A stretch of 64,000 nucleotides of DNA from Streptomyces sp. CB02009. GTDB taxonomy: Bacteria; Actinomycetota; Actinomycetes; Streptomycetales; Streptomycetaceae. Position 1 is the first letter of the stretch. Each line of letters opens with the position of its first letter. The notes below the pieces were generated by a model. The model ran no database searches and was not told the origin of the DNA. It was given only the letters and a program-made list of their open reading frames with translations. Below, piece by piece: positions 8,175 through 16,754 of the stretch. The position numbers and the translations under genes are program-made. The stretch spans positions 354,956-418,955 of the forward strand of contig NZ_LIVV01000003.1 in assembly GCF_001905825.1 (NCBI RefSeq), in the 5' to 3' direction.

Positions 8175-9937
8175 CCGGCCCCGAGCAGGACAGGAACCCC
8201 CGGCCCGACGAGCGGCCGCGCTGGGTCGACCGGGACCGGGACGACCGCGGCCGCGGCGGCAGGGGGCCTGACGAGCGGGCCCGCGACGACCGGGGCAGGG
8301 CCGGGCAGGCCCGCGACGAGCGGGCACGGGACGGCCGTGACCGGGACGACCGGGAGCGGCAGGGCCGCGCGGGGCAGCCCGGCGACGGGCAGCGCGGCGG
8401 TGGACGGCCGTACGGCGACCGGCGGAACGACGGGCAGCGGTACGACAGGCAGAACGGCGGTGGCCGGCCCGCCGGCGGCCGGGACGAGGACGAGGACCTG
8501 GACATGGACCCGGACGAGGAGCTGGACCGGGAGCGGCGGCAGCGGCAGGACGGGGGGCGGGCCCCGGGCCGTGGCGGGCGCTGGAGCGGGGACGGCGGCG
8601 GATCCGGTGCGGGGTCGCGGTCAGGGGATCGGCCGCGCGGGCCGCTGATCGGTGAGTACGCGCCCCCGTTCCGCCGCAGGACCGGCAAGGTCGCGGCCGT
8701 GCTCCTCTACCGCAACGGCGGCCACCGGGTGGTCTGGCCGGACCGCGTCGAGGACGTCAACAAGCCGTTGCTGGGCTCCGCGTACACCGTCTTCGAGGTA
8801 CAGCTCGGGCGCAACGTGACCGAGTTCAGGCTCCAGTTGCCGGCCGCCGGGGACGGCGTCTTCTTCGAGGCCGTCGCCAGGGTCCAGTGGGTGGTGACCG
8901 ACCCCCACCTCGTCGTCCGCGAACAGGTCGAGGACGTCGCCGAGCTGCTGCACGACGAACTGCTCGACGCGCTGCGCAGGATCTCCCGGCGGTTCCGCAT
9001 CACAGAGGCGCAGCGCGCCGACGAGGCCGTACGCGAGGAACTGAGGGCCGGCCGCCTCCGGTTCGGCGCGGACATCGGGCTGCGCACCCGCGTCCACGTC
9101 TTCGTCGACCTCGACGACTCCGTCAAGGCCGAGGTCTCGCGCCGGGACCGGGTCGGCGTCACCATGGAGGCCGACGAGCGCGTCGCCGAGGCCGAGCGGC
9201 GCAGGGAGGCCGCCGACCGGGCCCTGGTCGCCGACCGCGCCCGCGAGATGGAGGCCCTCTTCCGGCGCGGCGACCTCGCGCAGATCGCCCACCACATGGC
9301 GATGCACCCCGACAAGCAGTGGGAGATCCGCACCCAGCTCCAGCGCGAGCGGCGCGAGGGCCAGGAGGACTACCTGGCCGTCTTCAACCGGCTCCTCGAC
9401 ACCGGCGTCCTGGAACGGCACGACATCGGCGAGCAGATGTACCAGGTGCTCATGTACCTGCGGACGCAGACCGGCACCGTCCTCGACGGCATCACCAACC
9501 GGGTGCTCAACCCCTCGGGCAACCCCCCGCCGCACCGCCTCGCCCTGGAGGACGCGGTGCCGGAGCCGAACCGCCCCGACTGGTACGAGGAGCAGGACCA
9601 CAGGGACGCCCCGGCCGCCGGCGGGCCGCGCGTCTACGAGCCGACCCGCGTCGAGTCCGGCTCCGAGCGGGAACGGGAGCGGGGCCGGGCGCGGGAGAGG
9701 GGCCGCGACGGCGACGACCGCGAGCGCGCCCGCTCGCGGGACCGGCACGACGACCGCTACGACGACGGGCACGACCGGTACGAGGACGGCGACCCGTACC
9801 GGCGGAGCGACGCCTACGAGCGCAACGACCGGTACGACCGCGACGACCCCTACGACAGGGAGGGCCGCGACCGCACCCGGCGGCCGACCCGCCCGGCCCG
9901 GCCCAGCGCCGAGTTCAACGACTGGGACGACGAATGA
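8171..9937 (+). CDS. SPFH/band-7-like protein with disordered ends
   Basis: 588 residues. The first ~155 are almost only Arg, Asp and Gly with few hydrophobics and are surely disordered. From about 157 a folded region begins (APPFRRRTGKVAAVLLYRNGG), continues with a strand-rich part that includes VFFEAVARVQWVVTDPHLVVREQV, and then long helices rich in Glu, Arg and Ala (about 290-420). The pattern of strands, a DP-containing turn and a helical tail resembles SPFH/band-7/flotillin proteins, but no membrane anchor is visible, so this is a moderate call. The last ~110 residues are again Asp/Arg/Tyr-rich repeats. ATG at 8171 follows AAGGAG and overlaps the previous stop (ATGA). SPFH proteins build membrane-linked oligomers, which would fit an operon that also encodes three membrane proteins. 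Confidence 0.6.
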   Translation: MTGPEQDRNPRPDERPRWVDRDRDDRGRGGRGPDERARDDRGRAGQARDERARDGRDRDDRERQGRAGQPGDGQRGGGRPYGDRRNDGQRYDRQNGGGRPAGGRDEDEDLDMDPDEELDRERRQRQDGGRAPGRGGRWSGDGGGSGAGSRSGDRPRGPLIGEYAPPFRRRTGKVAAVLLYRNGGHRVVWPDRVEDVNKPLLGSAYTVFEVQLGRNVTEFRLQLPAAGDGVFFEAVARVQWVVTDPHLVVREQVEDVAELLHDELLDALRRISRRFRITEAQRADEAVREELRAGRLRFGADIGLRTRVHVFVDLDDSVKAEVSRRDRVGVTMEADERVAEAERRREAADRALVADRAREMEALFRRGDLAQIAHHMAMHPDKQWEIRTQLQRERREGQEDYLAVFNRLLDTGVLERHDIGEQMYQVLMYLRTQTGTVLDGITNRVLNPSGNPPPHRLALEDAVPEPNRPDWYEEQDHRDAPAAGGPRVYEPTRVESGSERERERGRARERGRDGDDRERARSRDRHDDRYDDGHDRYEDGDPYRRSDAYERNDRYDRDDPYDREGRDRTRRPTRPARPSAEFNDWDDE

Positions 9938-10626
9938 CCACCGCGCCGGGGCGCGGCCAGGACTCGCCGGGCGCGGCACCCGCCGCGGGAGCCTCCGCGC
10001 CGGACCCGGTGCCGGAGCACGCGCCCGCGCCCGCTCCGGCTCCCGGAGCCGCACCTGGGCTTGCACCCGTCCCCGCGCCCGTACATGCGTCCGCGCCCGC
10101 ACCCGCCCCCGCACCAGCAACAGCGCCCCCACCCGTACCCACCCCCACGCCCCCACCCGTACCAGCCGAGGAGCTCCGCTTCATGGCCGAACGGCTGCTC
10201 GCCACCGTCCGGGAGGACATCGGCCGGGCCGACACCAAGGCCGCGATCCTGCTCTCCGGCGCCCTCGCCTTCCTCGCGGTCGTCTTCTCCGGCGACCGCG
10301 CCCTCCCCGGCTCGGGACCCGGGCTCGTCCTCCTGCTCCTCGCGGGCGCGCTCTGGACGGCCGGTGTCCTGATGCTCGTCTCGGTGGTGCTGCCCCGCAC
10401 CCGGATCGGGGCCGACCGCACGTTCCTGCGCGAGCTGACGGGCGGACCGTCGGTGGCCGCGCTGCGCGAGCGGCTGGCCGCGCCCGGCGCGGACGCCACC
10501 GGCTGGCTCCTCGAACAGGCCAGCGTGCACGGCCTCGTGCTCGCGGCGAAGTACCGGTGGCTGCGCCTGGGCGTGTCCGCGCTCGCGCTCGGCGCCCTTC
10601 TGGCCCTCTTCAGCGAACTGTGGTGA
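9934..10626 (+). CDS. PycTM-like (DUF5706-like) membrane effector
   Basis: 230 residues. The first ~78 are a Pro/Ala linker. Then comes ELRFMAERLLATVREDIGRADTKAAILL, which matches the start of the Pycsar effector membrane domain (amphipathic helix, then an invariant D-x-K-A before the first membrane helix). Membrane segments are at about 101-118, 129-152 and 211-229. In Pycsar systems the PycTM protein is opened by cyclic CMP or UMP and disrupts the membrane, killing the infected cell. Here it is in one operon with a cyclase-like gene four cistrons upstream, so the same ligand-effector logic is likely, although separated by two other genes. The linker is encoded by repeated CCCGCGCCC-type DNA. 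The start overlaps the previous stop by ATGA. An alternative is a purely structural membrane anchor. Confidence 0.7.
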   Translation: MTTAPGRGQDSPGAAPAAGASAPDPVPEHAPAPAPAPGAAPGLAPVPAPVHASAPAPAPAPATAPPPVPTPTPPPVPAEELRFMAERLLATVREDIGRADTKAAILLSGALAFLAVVFSGDRALPGSGPGLVLLLLAGALWTAGVLMLVSVVLPRTRIGADRTFLRELTGGPSVAALRERLAAPGADATGWLLEQASVHGLVLAAKYRWLRLGVSALALGALLALFSELW

Positions 10627-10634
10627 GAGAGAAC

Positions 10635-13088
10635 ATGCAGTGGACCCACAAGGGGAGCGCCCTGCTCCTCGCCGGAGCGCTCCTCGCGCTCGCCGGCCCG
10701 CCCGCGGCGACCACCGCCGCGGGCGCGCCCGGCGTCTCCGGGGCGCGGGCGGTCCCCCGTACCGCTCCCGCAGCCCCCGCCGCGCCCGCCGACCCCGTCG
10801 AAGGGCCCGATCCCCTCGACTTCGCCGTCGTCGTCGACCAGTCGGCGAGCCTCGCCGACGAGGACCTGGCGCGCGAGACCGAGGCGGCGGCGCTGCTCGT
10901 CCAGGGCGAGATATCGGAGCGCTCCCGGGCGGCCGTCATCGGCTTCGGCAGCTCGGAGAAGCGCGGCCAGTCGCCCGTGCGTGATCTCTGCCAGCTCACC
11001 GTCGCCGACGCGGCGGGCCGCGAGCGGCTCAGCGACTGCGTGCAGGAGCTGGGGCGCCGCGACACCGCCCGGATGGGCCCCGGCACCGACTTCCCGGCCG
11101 CGATCCGGCAGGCCGTCACCCGCCTCACGCAGGCCGCGGCCCGGCCCGGCACCGGTGGTGCCGGGAAGCCCGGCCCGCCCAAGGTCGTCTTCCTGCTCAC
11201 CGACGGCAAGCTCGACGTCGCCGACAGCCCCGAGTACGGCACCGACCGGGAGAGCCGCCAGTCCAACGGCGCGAAGCGGCTCGTCGAGGAACTCGCCCGC
11301 GCCCGGGCGGCCGGCGTCCAGATCTGGCCCCTCGGCTTCGGCGGCGAGATCGACCGCGCCAGCCTCACCACGATGGCCGAGGGCGGCTACCGCGGCGCCT
11401 GCTCCGAGATCCCCGGCTCCGTCCCGCGCATGCGGGTCGTCGACACGTCCGCCGAGATCGACAAGGCACTTCAGGAGACCTTCGCGGCCGCCCGCTGCGC
11501 CCGGATCGCCCACGGCACCGTCGGCAAGCCGCCCGCCGACCTGACCGTCACCATCCCGCCGATCGCCACCGACGGCTCGCTCACGGTCGCCAAGCACGAC
11601 CCCGAGGTGCAGGTCACCTACTACGATCCGGCCGGCCGCAAGGTCCCCGTCCGGGGTGAGTTCGACGGCTCCTCCTTCGAGGTCAGCGGGCAGAACGGCC
11701 CGGTCGAGGCACTGCGGGTGAAGAACCCGCTGCCCGGCGCCTGGCGGGTGCACATCGAGGCGCCGCCCGGCCACGGCGGGCGCGAGGTCGCTGTCCGGGC
11801 CCTCTGGCAGGGTCGGCTGCGCTCCGCCGTCGTCCTCGACCCGGCCTCCCCGCGTGCCGGCGAGAAGGTCAAGGTCGAGGTGCAGATGCAGACCCGGCGC
11901 GGGGTCGTGATCACCGACCCGCGCCAGCTGGCCGACCTCTCGGTGGCGGCCGACCTGAGCGGCGAGGGCTTCGAACCCGTCACCTTCCGGCTCGCCGACG
12001 ACGGCAAGGCCCCCGACGCCAAGGCCGGCGACGTCCGGTTCACCGGCACGCTCACCGTCCCGGCGGGCGCCACCGGCGCCCTGGAGCTCGTCACACGCAT
12101 GGAGGCGCCCGGGATCACCTCCGACCGGCGCCCGCTGCACGCCGTCGTCGCCCAGGGCGCACCGCTCGTGACCGCCGCCCTCACCGTCGACAGCGACACC
12201 GTGCACCCCGGGGCCACCGTCCGCGGCACCCTCGACGTCACCAACAACGACTCCGTGCCGCACACCCTGCGGCTGGCACTCGCGGACCAGACCCCGGGCG
12301 CCGAACTCGTCGTCGGCCCGGCGACCGTCACGGCCCCGCCGAACGCCGGCACCCGGTTCCCCTTCACCGTCACCGTCGGCAAGGGCACGCCCTACGGCGC
12401 GCTCGGCGGCCAGGTCACCGTCGTGGACACCTCGGACGGCGACCGCACCCTGCGGGGCGCGCTCCTGAACGTCCGGGTGGTGGAGCCGCCGACGTGGTGG
12501 GAGGTCTGGTGGAAGGCCGTGGTCGGCGGGGCCGTTCTCGTCCTCCTCGCGGGCACCTTCGTCGGCATCCGGCTGCTCTTCCGGCGCCGCCGCCGCGACC
12601 TCACCGGTGTCACGCTCGAACTCTGCCAGGAAGGGCGGTCGCTCGACTCGCTGACGGTCCGCCGCGATCAGAGCCCCGGCGGTGTCTTCGCCTTCACCGT
12701 CGACGAACCGTACGGGGCGCCGCCCACGCTCCGCCGCGTTCCCGGCGGCGGCTCCTCCGCCCATGTGCTGCGCCGCACCGGCGCCGGCGAGCTGCTGCTG
12801 CGGCCCCGCGGCGGCGCGCAGGTCCCGGTGCGGACCGGCGAGCCGGCCGGGCTCGGCGACCACGAGCTGGTCGTCCGGGGCGGACGACCCGCGCCGAGCG
12901 GCGGACGCCCGGCACCGGCCGGCGGCCGGCGCACCTCGTGGATCCGTCCCCCTCGCCGTACCGGAGGAGGTTCCGGGGGCGGGTCCGCGGGTGGCGGCGC
13001 GGGCGACCCCGGGACCGGTTCCGGCCGCCTCACCGGGACGGGCTCGGACGGTTCCCCGGACGCGAACGCATACGACGGCAACTTCTGA
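10635..13088 (+). CDS. Secreted, membrane-anchored von Willebrand factor A protein
   Basis: 817 residues with a Sec-type signal peptide (QWTHKGSALLLAGALLALAG, then an Ala-rich region), a vWA domain from about 60 to 290, and beta-sandwich-like segments to about 625. The MIDAS metal site is intact: DQSAS near residue 68 gives D-x-S-x-S, and FLLTDGK supplies the later Asp. A single membrane helix lies at about 628-650, followed by RRRRRD and a ~165-residue cytosolic tail rich in Gly and Pro. The vWA module therefore faces outward and the tail reaches the cytosol. ATG at 10635 is used; a GTG at 10623 overlapping the previous stop is also possible and adds four residues. As part of the operon it is the obvious candidate for binding an outside ligand or a partner at the cell surface. 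Confidence 0.8.
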   Translation: MQWTHKGSALLLAGALLALAGPPAATTAAGAPGVSGARAVPRTAPAAPAAPADPVEGPDPLDFAVVVDQSASLADEDLARETEAAALLVQGEISERSRAAVIGFGSSEKRGQSPVRDLCQLTVADAAGRERLSDCVQELGRRDTARMGPGTDFPAAIRQAVTRLTQAAARPGTGGAGKPGPPKVVFLLTDGKLDVADSPEYGTDRESRQSNGAKRLVEELARARAAGVQIWPLGFGGEIDRASLTTMAEGGYRGACSEIPGSVPRMRVVDTSAEIDKALQETFAAARCARIAHGTVGKPPADLTVTIPPIATDGSLTVAKHDPEVQVTYYDPAGRKVPVRGEFDGSSFEVSGQNGPVEALRVKNPLPGAWRVHIEAPPGHGGREVAVRALWQGRLRSAVVLDPASPRAGEKVKVEVQMQTRRGVVITDPRQLADLSVAADLSGEGFEPVTFRLADDGKAPDAKAGDVRFTGTLTVPAGATGALELVTRMEAPGITSDRRPLHAVVAQGAPLVTAALTVDSDTVHPGATVRGTLDVTNNDSVPHTLRLALADQTPGAELVVGPATVTAPPNAGTRFPFTVTVGKGTPYGALGGQVTVVDTSDGDRTLRGALLNVRVVEPPTWWEVWWKAVVGGAVLVLLAGTFVGIRLLFRRRRRDLTGVTLELCQEGRSLDSLTVRRDQSPGGVFAFTVDEPYGAPPTLRRVPGGGSSAHVLRRTGAGELLLRPRGGAQVPVRTGEPAGLGDHELVVRGGRPAPSGGRPAPAGGRRTSWIRPPRRTGGGSGGGSAGGGAGDPGTGSGRLTGTGSDGSPDANAYDGNF

Positions 13089-13109
13089 ACGGGTCCCGAG
13101 GAGAACGAC

Positions 13110-16100
13110 ATGAAGATCTATCAGCCCATGCTCTTCGTCGGGCTCGGCGGCACGGGCGGACGCATCGGCAGCGAACTCGAACGCAGCCTGCGCCGGGAGC
13201 TGTGCGGCCCCGACGGCACCGACCTGGTCGACGGCGGCCGCCGCCTGCCCTTCCAGCTGCCCGACTGCCTCCAGTTCGTCTACGCGGACTTCAGCGAGGC
13301 CGAGCTGCTCGGCTACCCGCAGTTCAAGGCGAAGGGCGCCGAGGGCGCCGCCTTCGCCCGCACCTCCCGGATCGTCCGCGACCTGCTGCCCACCGACTTC
13401 GACTCCTCGCCCGAGGTGACGCGCATGCTGCGCGTCTCCGTCCCCGAGGAGACCCGGCTCTGGCTGCCGCCGAAGGCCCGCGAGCCCCGCGTCGCCCCGC
13501 TGAACAGCGGGGCGGGACAGCTGCCGACCGTCGGACGCTCCGCGCTCTTCGCGACCCTCCGCTCCGGGCTCGAACCGGTCCTCCGCCAGCTCCGCGAGGC
13601 GATCGGGTCCATCGGGCAGGCCGCGGGCGACCTGCGGAGGGTCGGCGGCGGCAAGATCCGGGGCTGCGACGTGTTCGTCGCCTTCTCCGTCGCCGGCGGC
13701 ACCGGGGCCGGCATCTTCTACGACTTCATCCACCTCATCGGGCACGAGTTCCGCAACGCCCGGGTGCCCGGGGTGAAGATCTACCCGCTCGTCGTCATGC
13801 CCTCCGCCTTCCCGCCCGAGGCCGGCGGCGGACGCGAGGCGGAACTCAACTCCGCCCGCGCCCTCGTGGACCTCTCGCGGCTCGTCGACGACCAGAACGT
13901 CCCCGACGCCGTCGACCAGGTCGGCGACGTCGAGGACCGCGGGCGGCTCAGCGTCACGTACCCCGGCGACGGCGTCGTCGCGCTGCGTCCCGCCACCATG
14001 CAGACCGCCTTCCTCTTCTCCAAGCCCTCCGTCATCAACAGCGAGGACCTGCGGCGCTCCATCGCCGCCATGGTGATGTCGCTGATCGGCACCGACCTCG
14101 GCCAGGACAGCGGCTCGGCGACCCGCGCAGAGGAGGACTACCAGTCCTTCGCCGCCAGCTTCATCAACAAGGCCGTGGAACGCTCCACCCCGGCCCGTAC
14201 GGGCATCGGCTACCGGGGCATGTCCACCAGCCTCGCCGCCGCCCTCACCGTCCCCGTCGACGACCTCGCCGAGATCGTCGCCGCCCGGCTCCTCGCCCAG
14301 GCCGTACGCGGCATGACCGAGCGGGCCCGGCGACCCGACCGCGAGGGGCAGAACCACGTCAGGGAGCTGTTCAACCGCTCCGGCATCGGCCGCCTCTGGA
14401 CCCGGGACGCCCCGGACGTCCCCCTGCCCGAGCAGCTCCCCCGGGGGAAGACGAAGATCACGCAGGAGCTGCGGAACCGGCTCGGCGACATGGAGGAGTC
14501 CCTGCGCCGCCTCGACACCGGTCTCGCCCGCGAGATCCCGCGCCTCACCGAGGACTTCAGGCCGAGCGCGGGCGTCCGTGAACTCCTCGGCGCCATGGAC
14601 CCGTTCCAGATCAAGGTCATCCTGACGGGCCTGCCGGGCCACCCCGACCGGGTGGCGAGGGAAGGCTTCACCGGCATGATCGACAACCGGCGGAACGAAC
14701 CCGAACGGCCTCCTAACGTCCACACCGCCGCCCCCCACATCCCTCCGATCAAGGGCCCCGTCGGCGGCGTCGTACCGGCCCGGTGGAGCGACCCCGACGT
14801 CCAGGACGCGCTCTCCGCCCAGCAGGCCTGGTACCAGTGGCGGGCCCGGACCCTCTGGCACCACGGCTGGCAGAACGGCGAGGCCCAGTGGCGGCCCTCC
14901 CTGAACAAGGCGAGCTCCGAGGTGGCCGAACTCGTCAAGGCGCTCCGCGACCACGAACAGGACGAGGGCAAGGCCTTCGCCGACAGCCGCCGCGACCTCT
15001 ACCGCGACGACCGCGCGGGCATCGCCTATCTGCTGCCCCCGCAGAACACGCTGCGCGCCTTCTACGACGACGTCGTCGACCGGCTCGCCCAGAGCGAGGG
15101 CCTGCCCGAGGGCGCCGACGCCGCGGGCCTGCTCGGCCGGATCGTCGGCCCCGAGGACTGGCGACGGGCCCTCGACTCGGTCCGCCGGTCGTCCGGCGCG
15201 GCGGTGAAGGAGATCAAGCAGGTCGTCGAGCGGCGGGTCAAGCGGCTCTTCGGCGAGGCCAACGAGGACGCCTTCGCCCGCCCCCTGCTGCCCTCCATGG
15301 AACTGCTGCTCCGGGCCGCCGCGGGCGACGAGACCGCGGAGGCGAAGGTCGACCCGCGCTGGCTCGACCAGTTCCGCTCCCGGCTCGCCGGGCTCATCCC
15401 GGTGGGCTTCGTCCCGGACGGCAGCGGACCGCTCAAGATCCTCATCGTGCATCCGGCCAGCGAGTCCGACGGACGCGCCCGCGAGTACCTGGAGCAGGCG
15501 CTCAACCTGCCCTCCCGGGTGACGCCGGAGAGCCGGGCCGGCGACACCGACTCCATCACCGTCGTCTTCTTCCGCAGCGGCATGAACCTCACCGACATCT
15601 CCGAGGTCCGCAACGTCCTCAGCCTCTGGTCGGAGGCCCGGGACTCGGCCGGCGAGGACGACTTCCTGCACTGGCGCCAGCGGCTCGGCTACGAGGACGA
15701 CTGGCTGGTCTCCACCGAGCACGACCGGCAGCGCATCCTGCACCGGCTGCTCTGCGCCATGTGGAACGGACACATCGACACCGAGGGCCCGGTCGGCTCG
15801 CCCCACCGGGTCCGCATCCGGCTGCAGGACGGCGAGTCCGCGACCATGTCCCTGCGTCTCGAGGACTTCGACGGCTCGCTCACCAGCTGGGCGGGGCTGC
15901 TGCGCGCGTACGAGCGGTGGGCGCTGCTCGACGAGGGACAGATCATCGAGCAGTTCTGCGAACGCCTCATGCAGGCCCTGCCCAAGGGCCTCGCGCAGGT
16001 TCCGGCGCCGCCGTCGGCGCTCTTCACCCACTTCGTGGAGCAGGTCGCGCCGCGACAGCTCGCCCTGATCGACGCACTCGTCTCGGAGTACGGGGAGTAC

Positions 16101-16754
16101 GGCGACTCCGAGGTCGAATGGATCGCCCCGTTGCGGCACTTCTGGGAGGTCACCTTCCCCGGCGCCCTCGACATGCGCTTCCCGAGGTCGGCCCGCGCCA
16201 CCCGCTCGAACCTGCGGGCACTGTACGAACGGCACGCGCCGCGGGCCGGCACGGTACCGGGCCAGGGCCGGGGCCCGGGCGCCGGCCCGGGGGAGGCCCG
16301 GCGGGACCGCTCGTACGAGAACGGAGCCCGTCCGGCGTACGAGAACAGCCCCACCGGGCAGGGGCACAGCCCCACCGGGCAGGGGAACAGGCCCCGCTCC
16401 GGGTACGGGAACCGCCCCCGGCCCGAGTACGGGAGCGAGCCCCGGCCCGGGTACGGGAACCGCCCCCGACCCGAGTACGGGACCGGCGCCGTGCCCGATC
16501 CCCGTACCGCCTACGGGGACGGGGACATCCCGGGCCCGGGACCCGCGGCGCAGCCGCCCCGGCGGAACTCCGCCTTCGAGGACGACTGGGAGCGGGAACC
16601 GGAGCCCGACTTCGGCCCTGACTTCGGTTCTGAATCCGGTTCCGGCTACAGCCCTGAATTCGGTCCCGACTTCGGTCCCGAGTGCGGAGCCGACTTCGGT
16701 CCCGACTTCCCCGACGAGCCCTACCGCCGCGACCGGGCCGGGGAGGCGGAGTGA
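13110..16754 (+). CDS. Tubulin-like protein (Tubulin_2 family)
   Basis: 1214 residues. The N-terminus PMLFVGLGGTGGRIGSEL is a Rossmann-like nucleotide loop, and FSVAGGTGAGIFYDF near residue 192-206 contains the tubulin/FtsZ signature GGTGxG. These two features in this spacing are typical of the large bacterial tubulin-like proteins found in Actinobacteria with vWA and GTPase partners. The remaining ~900 residues are helical with no domain I recognise. The last ~150 residues are low-complexity: repeats of RPRPEYG/RPRPGYG and then PDFGPDFG-type units encoded by near-identical DNA. ATG at 13110 follows GAGGAG. The stop overlaps the next start (GTGA). The family is expected to bind GTP and may form filaments; whether this member polymerises cannot be told from sequence. 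Confidence 0.8.
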   Translation: MKIYQPMLFVGLGGTGGRIGSELERSLRRELCGPDGTDLVDGGRRLPFQLPDCLQFVYADFSEAELLGYPQFKAKGAEGAAFARTSRIVRDLLPTDFDSSPEVTRMLRVSVPEETRLWLPPKAREPRVAPLNSGAGQLPTVGRSALFATLRSGLEPVLRQLREAIGSIGQAAGDLRRVGGGKIRGCDVFVAFSVAGGTGAGIFYDFIHLIGHEFRNARVPGVKIYPLVVMPSAFPPEAGGGREAELNSARALVDLSRLVDDQNVPDAVDQVGDVEDRGRLSVTYPGDGVVALRPATMQTAFLFSKPSVINSEDLRRSIAAMVMSLIGTDLGQDSGSATRAEEDYQSFAASFINKAVERSTPARTGIGYRGMSTSLAAALTVPVDDLAEIVAARLLAQAVRGMTERARRPDREGQNHVRELFNRSGIGRLWTRDAPDVPLPEQLPRGKTKITQELRNRLGDMEESLRRLDTGLAREIPRLTEDFRPSAGVRELLGAMDPFQIKVILTGLPGHPDRVAREGFTGMIDNRRNEPERPPNVHTAAPHIPPIKGPVGGVVPARWSDPDVQDALSAQQAWYQWRARTLWHHGWQNGEAQWRPSLNKASSEVAELVKALRDHEQDEGKAFADSRRDLYRDDRAGIAYLLPPQNTLRAFYDDVVDRLAQSEGLPEGADAAGLLGRIVGPEDWRRALDSVRRSSGAAVKEIKQVVERRVKRLFGEANEDAFARPLLPSMELLLRAAAGDETAEAKVDPRWLDQFRSRLAGLIPVGFVPDGSGPLKILIVHPASESDGRAREYLEQALNLPSRVTPESRAGDTDSITVVFFRSGMNLTDISEVRNVLSLWSEARDSAGEDDFLHWRQRLGYEDDWLVSTEHDRQRILHRLLCAMWNGHIDTEGPVGSPHRVRIRLQDGESATMSLRLEDFDGSLTSWAGLLRAYERWALLDEGQIIEQFCERLMQALPKGLAQVPAPPSALFTHFVEQVAPRQLALIDALVSEYGEYGDSEVEWIAPLRHFWEVTFPGALDMRFPRSARATRSNLRALYERHAPRAGTVPGQGRGPGAGPGEARRDRSYENGARPAYENSPTGQGHSPTGQGNRPRSGYGNRPRPEYGSEPRPGYGNRPRPEYGTGAVPDPRTAYGDGDIPGPGPAAQPPRRNSAFEDDWEREPEPDFGPDFGSESGSGYSPEFGPDFGPECGADFGPDFPDEPYRRDRAGEAE

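Noticed and set aside
9915..16367. A 2150-codon open frame on the minus strand
   Set aside because: It is the antisense mirror of four clear genes; such frames arise from third-position GC bias. No conserved motif or ribosome site.
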